Source: Haliea sp041746975
Lineage (GTDB): Bacteria > Pseudomonadota > Gammaproteobacteria > Pseudomonadales > Halieaceae
Length of the DNA stretch: 28,630 nt
Direction of reading: 5' to 3'
Assembly: GCA_041746975.1 (NCBI GenBank)
Contig: JBGTGB010000245.1
Span: 1 to 28,630, forward strand
Shown: positions 22,414 through 28,630 of the stretch, one piece after another
Numbering within the stretch: the first letter of the stretch is position 1
Layout of the letters: the number at the start of each line of letters is the position of its first letter
Made by a program: the position numbers and the translations under genes
The notes under the pieces: generated by a model
Database searches by the model: none
The model's input: only the letters and a program-made list of their open reading frames with translations
Told to the model about the DNA's origin: nothing

Positions 22414-23517
22414 CTAGCGGATCAGACCGAACTCCGCACTGAGAATATCGATAATTTCCTGCCGGGGATCGTCCGGGAGAGCCAGCGGCTGGCCAGTAAT
22501 CTTCTCGGCGATACCAACATAGGTGGCGGAGACCGCCATCAGCATGGCTGCCGGCAATTCATTATCCCGGGCCAATGCTACCCGCTCAGACATCCGGTCC
22601 TTGTTAAGCAGGATGTCCGGGTCCGGGAAGTGGTTCAGCAGCAACTGGCGGAAGCTTTCCTTGGAGTTCTCTACCACCTGCCCCTCGCGCCAGGCCGGGC
22701 CATCCCAGATCCGTGAGGAATCGGGGGTTCCCACCTCATCCATGTAGATCAGCTGTTCCTCGCCCGCGGCGTTGGTTACGTAGCCGAACTCGAACTTGGT
22801 GTCGACAAAGATCTGGTCCAATTCTGCCAGCTCCCGACTGATCACCTCGAATCCCTCCCGCAGCAGGGTCTCATAGCGGTCCACATCGGCAGGCGCGCGG
22901 AACTGGAAAGCCGCGTAGTTGTTGAGGATGTCGTCGCGGGTGATATTGACATCGTCCTGCTCCGGCACGCCGGGAATGCCCTGCAGAATCCCCTTGGTGG
23001 AAGGCGTTATCAGCAACTCGGGCAGCTTCTGGTCCTTCTCCAGGCCATCGGGGATGCGGATGCCGCAGAATTCACGCTCACCACGGGCGTAGGAGCGCCA
23101 CATGGAGCCGGTAATGTACTGGCGGGCAATGGCCTCGATCATCACCGGGCGGGCTTTCTGCACGATCCAGACCAGCGGATGCGGGATCTCCAGAATGTGG
23201 CTGTCCGCCAGCCCCTGCTCCCGGAACAGGCGAAACCAGTGGTTGGAAATGGCGTTCAGCGCAGCACCCTTGCCGGGTACGCCGGCCATGCCACCCTCGC
23301 CGCGCCAGATACACTCGAAAGCGGAGATGCGGTCACTGATTACCATGATCGCCAACGGTGCATCGGCGGCCACCGGGTAGCCGCGCTCCCTGATCAGACG
23401 CGCACTGTCAGCGGCATCCAGCCAGTACACGGATCTCACCTTGCCGGAATGGACCGGGGCACCGGTGCGAATTGGCAGGTCGTTGTTGATCGCCAAGACC
23501 TTGTTTGCAAGATTCAT
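22414..23517 (-). CDS. purC: SAICAR synthase, long form
   Basis: Joins 5-amino-4-imidazole carboxylate ribotide to aspartate with ATP in purine synthesis. 367 residues, the long proteobacterial type rather than the ~237-residue E. coli form. Seen: SGKVRSVYWL at the start (phosphate loop), MVISDRISAFECIW (SDRISAFD variant), QYITGSMWRSYARGEREFCG and DTKFEFGYV, all SAICAR-synthase signatures. AGGA lies before ATG 23517. Divergent from the truncated globin gene with a 202-bp space between. Confidence 0.96.
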   Translation of the reverse strand: MNLANKVLAINNDLPIRTGAPVHSGKVRSVYWLDAADSARLIRERGYPVAADAPLAIMVISDRISAFECIWRGEGGMAGVPGKGAALNAISNHWFRLFREQGLADSHILEIPHPLVWIVQKARPVMIEAIARQYITGSMWRSYARGEREFCGIRIPDGLEKDQKLPELLITPSTKGILQGIPGVPEQDDVNITRDDILNNYAAFQFRAPADVDRYETLLREGFEVISRELAELDQIFVDTKFEFGYVTNAAGEEQLIYMDEVGTPDSSRIWDGPAWREGQVVENSKESFRQLLLNHFPDPDILLNKDRMSERVALARDNELPAAMLMAVSATYVGIAEKITGQPLALPDDPRQEIIDILSAEFGLIR

Positions 23518-23719
23518 TTCAGGTTCCTGTGGTGTGCCAAGGGGGCGGAAAACCGGGCGCCAGAACGGCTGGGGCCCGACGCGTCGCGAGGCGGAATTCT
23601 AGCAGACCACGGGGCCTCGGGGCACCCACACTCGAGATGGTGTTCACTAACTGCAGAGGGGAAATGAGCGGCAAAGACGGGTAGACTGTCGCTCCTTCCA
23701 TCAATCCACCATCACGATT
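23518..23719. other. 202-bp divergent space between purC and the truncated globin gene
   Basis: No gene found. I found no convincing PurR operator, FNR site or NsrR site, although such sites would be of interest for the globin. A TAGACT at 23685-23690 could be a -10 for the globin but lacks a good -35. Confidence 0.4.
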
Positions 23720-24148
23720 ATGACTACAGCCAGCACTCCATTCCAGATCCTTGGTGAAGACGGCATCCGCCAGCTCTGCGCGGACTTTTACCGCATCATG
23801 GATACCCGGCCGGAGGCGCGCGAGCTGCGCGCCATGCACGCCGAGGACCTGGTCCCGATCACGGACAAGCTGGCCGAATATCTGACCGGCTGGATGGGCG
23901 GTCCACCCCGCTATGCGGAAAAGTACGGCACGGTCTGCCTGACCGACTCCCACGCGGCCTATCACATCGGCCCCGAGGAGCGGGACCAGTGGCTGTGGTG
24001 CATGGAACAGGCGCTCGCCGAGAGTGACGCCCCGGAGGAACTTCGCGAGATGTTGCGCGTCCCACTGCAACGTATTGCCGATGCGGTGCGCAATCGTGAC
24101 CAGCCAAGTGCCACCAAGAGGGATCCCAATGTTATTGCCGCAGGTTAA
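23720..24148 (+). CDS. Group II truncated haemoglobin
   Basis: 142 residues with the 2-on-2 globin pattern of TrHbO type: FYRIMD with B10-like Y24, the proximal histidine H78 in DSHAAYHIG, and the group II G8 tryptophan W91 in RDQWLWCM, which fits RDAWLRCM of mycobacterial GlbO. Members bind O2 and scavenge NO or peroxides. There is no obvious Shine-Dalgarno before ATG 23720. The last 20 nt overlap the start of the TonB receptor, so the two are probably one operon. Confidence 0.9.
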   Translation: MTTASTPFQILGEDGIRQLCADFYRIMDTRPEARELRAMHAEDLVPITDKLAEYLTGWMGGPPRYAEKYGTVCLTDSHAAYHIGPEERDQWLWCMEQALAESDAPEELREMLRVPLQRIADAVRNRDQPSATKRDPNVIAAG

Positions 24149-26207
24149 ACCAGGCGTGCGCATGCTCGCCGTCGCCCTCGGCGTCACCAGCGCCGCGGCC
24201 GCAATCGCGCAAGAGCAGCGGCTGGAGCAGGTTCTGGTCAGTGCCAAACGGGTCAGCGAGGATGCCAGCCGCCTGCCGCTGGCCTGGTCCGCAGTGGACC
24301 AAAGCGACCTCGACCTGGTCGGCCACACCCACCCGAATGAAATCATGCAGCAGATCCCCGGCTCCTGGATCAGCCGCGGCAACGGTCAGGAGAGCCTCAC
24401 CGCCCTCCGCTCCCCGGTACTGACAGGAGCCGGTGGCTGCGGTTCTTTCTTCATGGCCGCCGACGGCATCAGCCTGCGGGCACCCGGGTTCTGCAACGTC
24501 AACCAGCTGTTTGATGCCAACATTGAACAGGCCGGCCGGATCGAGGTGATCAAGGGTCCCGCGGGCGCCACCTACGGCTCCAATGCCATGCACGGGGTCA
24601 TCAATGTGCTGAGCGCCGCACCGAGCCAGGGCGCCGGCCACCAGCTCGCCATGGAAACCGGGCCCAACGACTACTACCGAGGCAGATACCGCTTCAGCCA
24701 GGTAGAAGGTCGTCATGGCATCAGCCTGCGAATAAACGCCGCCACTGAGGGTGGCTACCAGCAGGACTCCGGATTCGACCAGCAGAAATTCACCCTGCGC
24801 CACGATTACGACGGCGACCTCTGGGCCTTCCAGAGCGTGGTCGATGCCGCCAACCTGAACCAGGAAACCGCGGGCTTTATCCAGGGTTTCCAGGCCTACA
24901 AGGACAGCGCCCTGCGACGCAGCAACCCCAACCCCGAGGCCTATCGCGATGCCTGGTCACTGCGCGCCTACAGCGAAGCCAGCCGCGAGCTGGCCAATGG
25001 CCAGCGCCTGAGTATCACGCCCTATCTGCGGCGCAATCGCATGGAATTCCTGCAACACTTTTTCCCCTGGCAGCCGGTGGAAACCAATGGCCACGAGTCC
25101 CTGGGGCTGCGCACTGCCCTGCACGGCACGGCTGAGCGCCTGAGCTGGGTCACTGGACTCGACCTGGAATACACCGATGGCTGGCTGCGGGAAGACCAGG
25201 AAAACCCGTTCAGCCCGAACCAGCCCCAGGGCATCCACTACGACTACGAGGTCAAGGCCAGTGTCGGCGCCGCCTACAGCCAATTGCGCTACGAACTGAA
25301 TCAGCGCTGGACCCTGGACGGTGGCGTACGCCTGGAATACACCCACTACGATTACAACAACCGGGCAGCAGACGGCTCCGCCTGTGCCCCCACGGCCAGT
25401 GACTGCCGTTTCTTCCGGGTTGCCGACCGCAGCGACAGCTTCACCGACTGGTCCGTCAATGCCGGCACCAGCTTCCAGCTACGCCCGGGACACTACGCCT
25501 ACCTGCGCCTCGCCAACGGGTTCCGCGCCCCGGATACCAGCGAGCTGTACCGGCTGCAGTCCGGCCAGTCCGTCGCCGACCTGGATTCGGAGGTCATCGA
25601 CAACATCGAATTGGGCCTGCGCGGGGACACCGGCACCGGCCTGCGCTATGACCTGTCGGCCTACCACATGAACAAGGACGAAGTGATCTTCCAGGACTCC
25701 AACCGGCGCAATGTCAGCGGCGCCAAAACCGAGCACTACGGCCTGGAAATAAGCCTCGACTATCGCTCACTGGGCCCCTGGTACACGCGCCTGGATGTCA
25801 CTGCCGCGCGCCATCGCTACGCCAACAACGCCCTGCCCCTGGGGGTCAACGAGGCCATCGACGGCAACGACATCGACACCGCTCCACGCCTGTTCGGCAG
25901 CGCCCGGGTCGGCTGGGAATTCGCACCCCGCCACGGTGTGGCACCGGTGGCGGAGCTGGAGTGGGTCTACATGGACGAGTACTTCCTGGAGCCCGAAAAC
26001 CGCTTCGAGTACGAAGGCCATTCCCTGCTCAACCTGCGCCTCAGCAGCCCCCTGACGCCGCGCCTTGCAGCCAGTGTGCGCATTACCAATCTGCTGGATG
26101 AGGACTATGCGGAGCGGGCGGATATTGGGTTTGGGCAGTACCGGTACTTTGTGGGCAGACCGCGCAGTGCGTTTGTTGAGCTCAGGTATTCCTGGGGCGA
26201 GGGGTAG
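24129..26207 (+). CDS. TonB-dependent outer-membrane receptor
   Basis: 692 residues. The start is ATG 24129, inside the end of the globin gene, with GAGGG 7 nt upstream; the 35 codons before it lack a signal sequence. A signal (about 1-28, ending AIAQ) is followed by EQRLEQVLVSAKR, a TonB-box-like stretch. The plug shows GGCGSFFMAADGISLRAPGFC (two Cys likely bonded) and RIEVIKGPAGATYGSNAMHGV. The rest is beta-barrel with aromatic strand ends; the protein ends RYSWGEG rather than in the usual terminal F/Y/W. The ligand is unknown; siderophores, haem, vitamins and metals are all possible. Confidence 0.92.
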   Translation: MLLPQVKPGVRMLAVALGVTSAAAAIAQEQRLEQVLVSAKRVSEDASRLPLAWSAVDQSDLDLVGHTHPNEIMQQIPGSWISRGNGQESLTALRSPVLTGAGGCGSFFMAADGISLRAPGFCNVNQLFDANIEQAGRIEVIKGPAGATYGSNAMHGVINVLSAAPSQGAGHQLAMETGPNDYYRGRYRFSQVEGRHGISLRINAATEGGYQQDSGFDQQKFTLRHDYDGDLWAFQSVVDAANLNQETAGFIQGFQAYKDSALRRSNPNPEAYRDAWSLRAYSEASRELANGQRLSITPYLRRNRMEFLQHFFPWQPVETNGHESLGLRTALHGTAERLSWVTGLDLEYTDGWLREDQENPFSPNQPQGIHYDYEVKASVGAAYSQLRYELNQRWTLDGGVRLEYTHYDYNNRAADGSACAPTASDCRFFRVADRSDSFTDWSVNAGTSFQLRPGHYAYLRLANGFRAPDTSELYRLQSGQSVADLDSEVIDNIELGLRGDTGTGLRYDLSAYHMNKDEVIFQDSNRRNVSGAKTEHYGLEISLDYRSLGPWYTRLDVTAARHRYANNALPLGVNEAIDGNDIDTAPRLFGSARVGWEFAPRHGVAPVAELEWVYMDEYFLEPENRFEYEGHSLLNLRLSSPLTPRLAASVRITNLLDEDYAERADIGFGQYRYFVGRPRSAFVELRYSWGEG

Positions 26208-26223
26208 TTCACCGAAGAGCGGG

Positions 26224-26236
26224 AATTGCTGCAATT
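26224..26236. repeat. Perfect 13-bp palindrome after the TonB receptor
   Basis: AATTGC-T-GCAATT lies 17 bp after the receptor stop. It may help transcript end formation, but the stem is short. Confidence 0.3.
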
Positions 26237-26252
26237 TGGCGCGACCGGCCTC

Positions 26253-26283
26253 GGGGGCGGAAAGGGCCACCCCGCCCGCCCCC
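26253..26283. terminator. GC stem-loop in the convergent gap between the TonB receptor and trpS
   Basis: GGGGGCGG (26253-26260) pairs with CCGCCCCC (26276-26283), 8 bp with a 15-nt loop; a closer CCGCCC gives a shorter alternative. No U tract. It sits in the 87-bp convergent space, where termination of both transcripts is expected. Confidence 0.4.
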
Positions 26284-26294
26284 CACTTGCAACG

Positions 26295-27302
26295 TCACCG
26301 CATCGGCGCGATACCAACAGCCTCTCGAACCTGCGCCAGTAGCGGAGTACTGAAGGCGCGGGCGCGCTCGGCGCCGCGCTGGAGTACCTGCTCAATGTGC
26401 GCCGGGTCGTCCATCAGCTGCAGGTAGCGCTCGCGGGCCACCGCGAGGGTGTCGTTCACCAGTTCGAACAACCGGTTCTTCGCTTCTCCCCAGGCGATTC
26501 CCTGCTCGAACTCGCGGCGCATGCGCGCAGCTTCTTCCTGCGAGGCGAAGGCGGACCAGATCTGGAATACGGTGGAGTCGTCCGGGTTTTTGGGCTCACC
26601 GGGTTCGAGCAGGTTGGTCTTGATCTTGTTGATGGCCTTGCGCAGCTGCTTCTCCGGCAGGAACAGGGGAATGGTGTTGTTGTAGCTCTTGCTCATTTTA
26701 CGCCCGTCCAGGCCTTGCAAGGTAGCCACGTGATCTTCAACTACCGCCTCCGGCAGGGTGAACAGGGGGGCGAAGTTGTGGTTGAAGCGCTGGGCGATGT
26801 CGCGGGCCATTTCCACATGCTGGATCTGGTCTCGACCCACGGGCACTTTTTGCGCACCGAACATCAGAATGTCCGCGGCCATTAGCACCGGGTAACTGAA
26901 CAGCCCCATGGTAACGCCGAAGTCCGGGTCCTCCGCCGCCTCTTCATTGGCCTGTACTGCAGCCTTGTAGGCGTGAGCGCGGTTCATCAGGCCCTTCGCC
27001 GCATTGCAGGTGAGGATCCAGGTCAACTCGGTGATCTCCGGAATGTCCGACTGGCGGTAGAACACCGCGCGCTCGGTATCCAGCCCCAGAGCCAGCCAAG
27101 TGGCGGCAATCTCCTTGCTGGACTGGCGCACCACGGCAGGATCATGGCACTTGATCAGTGCGTGGTAGTCCGCCAGGAACAGGAATGACTCAGTTCCGGC
27201 AGCGTTGGAAGACGCAATCGCGGGGCGTATCGCACCCACGTAGTTGCCGAGATGGGGCGTGCCGGTGGTGGTTATCCCGGTAAGCACACGTTGTTTGCTC
27301 AT
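26295..27302 (-). CDS. trpS: Tryptophanyl-tRNA synthetase
   Basis: Class I synthetase that charges tRNA-Trp. 335 residues, the compact bacterial size. The HIGH-equivalent TPHLGN (15-20) and KMSKS (202-206) are intact; GRDQIQHVEMARDIAQRFN and FSYPVLMAADIL complete the family blocks. GGGAACGGGACG precedes ATG 27302. No regulatory leader is evident. Divergent from the EAL gene. Confidence 0.97.
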   Translation of the reverse strand: MSKQRVLTGITTTGTPHLGNYVGAIRPAIASSNAAGTESFLFLADYHALIKCHDPAVVRQSSKEIAATWLALGLDTERAVFYRQSDIPEITELTWILTCNAAKGLMNRAHAYKAAVQANEEAAEDPDFGVTMGLFSYPVLMAADILMFGAQKVPVGRDQIQHVEMARDIAQRFNHNFAPLFTLPEAVVEDHVATLQGLDGRKMSKSYNNTIPLFLPEKQLRKAINKIKTNLLEPGEPKNPDDSTVFQIWSAFASQEEAARMRREFEQGIAWGEAKNRLFELVNDTLAVARERYLQLMDDPAHIEQVLQRGAERARAFSTPLLAQVREAVGIAPMR

Positions 27303-27380
27303 GATCGTCCCGTTCCCGTTAAAGCCCGCGATTCTAGCGCTTCAGCGCGCGCCTGGCTATTTCGGCAGGTGATCGAAAAG

Positions 27381-27414
27381 CAGTCATAAAATTGTCATCT
27401 GGGGCCCCTAGACT
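27381..27414 (+). promoter_or_regulatory. PHO box with spaced -10: predicted PhoB-activated promoter of the EAL gene
   Basis: CAGTCATAAAATTGTCAT (27381-27398) matches the PhoB box CTGTCATAAAWCTGTCAY at 16 of 18 positions: two 7-bp repeats, 11 bp apart, with an AT spacer. TAGACT (27409-27414) follows after 10 bp, the usual spacing to a PhoB-type -10, and no -35 is needed. Transcription would begin near 27421, about 62 nt before the likely GTG start. Also present: ATTGTCA/TGACAAT (27391-27397/27414-27420), a perfect 7-bp inverted repeat across the same element. Confidence 0.65.
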
Positions 27415-27482
27415 GACAATGATGTAGGGTTTGCCTGACAGCGGTGGGAGCCCGGTCGGAAGTTAGACGGGAGCTGGCTGTT

Positions 27483-27908
27483 GTGCCGCAACTGAAGGGA
27501 ACTGACACATCGGACCATGCAGTGGACAGCGCCGAGCTCTCTGCTGAACTGCAGACCATCATCGCCCAGCGCGAAATCAGTGCGCTCTTCCAGCCGATCG
27601 CCGATATCAGGGGTCAGGGTATCCTGGGCTATGAGGCGCTCAGTCGGGGCCCCTCCGACAGCTGCCTGCACAATCCCTCCAACCTTTTCGATACCGCGTT
27701 GCGTGCGGGCCGGTTGCTCGAGGTGGAGCTGCTATGCAGGCAGATATCCCTGGCGCAGTTCCAGCAGCTCAAGCTCCCCGGCAAGCTGTTCCTTAATGTC
27801 ACACCGATCAGCCTGTCACAGCTTGGGCATCGCTCGGGCTGCACTGTGGCGATGCTGCGCGCTGTTGGACTTGAACCGGAGCAGGTCGTTATTATTACTG
27901 TGTTATAA
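27483..27908 (+). pseudogene. EAL-domain protein (c-di-GMP phosphodiesterase), truncated by an IS701 element
   Basis: The frame reads EAL protein to about residue 136 and then stops at VIITVL, where VIELTE would be expected. Seen: ALFQPIADI, the EAL triad at 51-53 in YEALSRGP, LFLNVTP with the Mg-binding N105, then GLEPEQVVI. Everything after the N-terminal third of the domain, including the catalytic ELTE, DDFG and E-x-x-L-x-K regions, is missing, so the product is dead unless the gene continues beyond the IS. GTG 27483 has GGGAG 9 nt upstream; another GTG at 27444 lacks one. The PHO box suggests phosphate starvation control, as for RapA of Pseudomonas fluorescens. Confidence 0.85.
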
Positions 27909-28630
27909 AATAAGGTATTATGGCAACTACTTCAAGTGATTTGTGAGGTGTGCCATGGGTCTGAGCCTGGAGCAACGCTTTGAACGCTATTGCGATGGGA
28001 TTGTGAGCACTTTGTTGCACGCAGATCGCGAGCAACCAGCACGCTGGTACATCAAGGGTTTGATGCTGCCGGGGGAGCGTAAGAGCGTGGAGCCGATGGC
28101 GGCGCGCGTGCAACCACAGCAGGTGCGCTCGGCGCATCAGTCCATGCACCATCTGGTGGCGGATGCGTCGTGGAGCGACGAGGCCATGTTGTCAGCAGTG
28201 GCCAAGCGGGTACTGCCGAAGCTGATCGAACCGGACGACGCGGTGCATTGGATCATCGACGACACCGGGTTTCCGAAGAAGGGCAAGCACTCGGTGGGTG
28301 TGGCTCGCCAGTACTGCGGCCAGACCGGCAAACAGGATAACTGCCGGGTGGCCGTTTCGCTGTCGATCGCGAGTGAGCGCGGTAGTCTACCGCTCAGCTA
28401 TCAGCTGTACCTGCCGCGGGAATGGGCGGACGATGAGGCACGCCGGAGCAAGGCGGGCGTACCGGAAGAAATTGTATTCCAGACTAAACCTGCGCTGGCG
28501 ATGGAGCAGATCGAAGCGGCGCTGGCCGCTGGCTATCCGCGCGGCGTCGTGCTGGCGGATGCCGCCTATGGCGACGAAACGGCCTGGCGTGAGCGCCTGG
28601 CCGGTCAGGGCCTGACCTACGCGGTGGGCG
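27894..28630 (+). mobile_element. IS701-family insertion sequence, left part only
   Basis: The left boundary lies within 27891-27899, where the EAL reading VVI changes into AT-rich DNA (ACTGTGTTATAAAATAAGG). IS701 elements have imperfect terminal repeats and duplicate 4 bp of TA-rich target. Only the left end and two-thirds of the transposase lie in the window; the right end and the duplicate of the target cannot be seen. Confidence 0.85.
27955..28630 (+). CDS. IS701-family DDE transposase, 3' end beyond the window
   Basis: 225 codons visible. GLSLEQRFERYCDG at the start, WIIDDTGFPKKGKHSVGVAR with the first catalytic Asp at 102 or 103, then QYCGQTGKQDNCRVAVSLS and GVVLADAAYGD with D202 as the second Asp. 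These are the hallmark blocks of IS701; the catalytic Glu lies right of the window. GAGG lies 8 nt before ATG 27955. No frameshift or stop in the visible part, so the element may be active. Confidence 0.95.
   Translation, partial: MGLSLEQRFERYCDGIVSTLLHADREQPARWYIKGLMLPGERKSVEPMAARVQPQQVRSAHQSMHHLVADASWSDEAMLSAVAKRVLPKLIEPDDAVHWIIDDTGFPKKGKHSVGVARQYCGQTGKQDNCRVAVSLSIASERGSLPLSYQLYLPREWADDEARRSKAGVPEEIVFQTKPALAMEQIEAALAAGYPRGVVLADAAYGDETAWRERLAGQGLTYAVG

Noticed and set aside
23519..24382. Minus-strand frame of 287 codons opposite the globin and receptor start
   Set aside because: No recognisable domain, no good start, and it crosses two supported genes.
1..28630. CRISPR arrays, tRNA or rRNA genes, prophage modules, toxin-antitoxin or restriction systems
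   Set aside because: I scanned for regular repeats, tRNA-like cloverleaf ends and typical proteins and saw none.

Overview
The window looks like a piece of chromosome from a GC-rich, aerobic gammaproteobacterium, possibly of the marine Halieaceae/Cellvibrionales type. This is inferred from protein character only: a homodimeric pyruvate-dehydrogenase-type E1, a BauA-type transaminase, a bacterial alternative oxidase, cytochrome c', a group II truncated globin, a TonB receptor, long-form PurC, and a candidate PHO box next to an EAL gene. I see no tRNA, rRNA or CRISPR array. Apart from the right edge, where an insertion sequence enters, genes are tightly packed.

Layout. 1-2901: an AceE/MdeB-type 2-oxoacid dehydrogenase E1 (cut by the left edge) divergent from an Lrp/AsnC regulator. 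2928-5305: beta-alanine/omega-amino acid:pyruvate transaminase (bauA) divergent from a LysR regulator, with a palindrome between them. 5347-8039: a GNAT acetyltransferase coupled to a small membrane protein, then a Tat-exported aldo/keto reductase coupled to a GST. 8049-11110, all minus: GFA-methyltransferase-GFA, a short RlpA-like lipoprotein and a cyanide-insensitive alternative oxidase, with a 295-bp palindrome-rich spacer. The central part looks less GC-rich than its flanks. 11278-12467: two coupled HupE/UreJ-type metal transporters; the ribosome-binding site of the first lies in a perfect hairpin.

12489-17725, minus: a periplasmic PQQ-type aldose dehydrogenase with a small membrane protein, a membrane protein carrying three DUF3592-like modules, and a KstD-like flavoprotein. 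17883-23517: cytochrome c' convergent with an M20D peptidase-NUDIX-cytochrome b561 operon, then a DUF3313 lipoprotein with a DUF442-type phosphatase, and purC. 23720-26207: a group II truncated haemoglobin whose 3' end overlaps a TonB-dependent receptor. 26295-27302: trpS. 27381-28630: a strong PHO-box/-10 arrangement in front of an EAL-domain (c-di-GMP phosphodiesterase) gene that is cut by an IS701-family element running off the right edge.

How the genes relate. Several pairs look like regulator plus target (Lrp with E1, LysR with bauA) or like translationally coupled partners (GTGA, TTGA and 20-nt overlaps). Respiration and NO/oxygen chemistry recur (alternative oxidase, cytochrome c', b561, globin), but these genes are in separate transcription units. 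The strongest candidates for something new are the RBS-sequestering hairpin before the tandem HupE genes, the globin-TonB receptor overlap, the PhoB-type promoter feeding a broken EAL gene, and the triple-DUF3592 protein.
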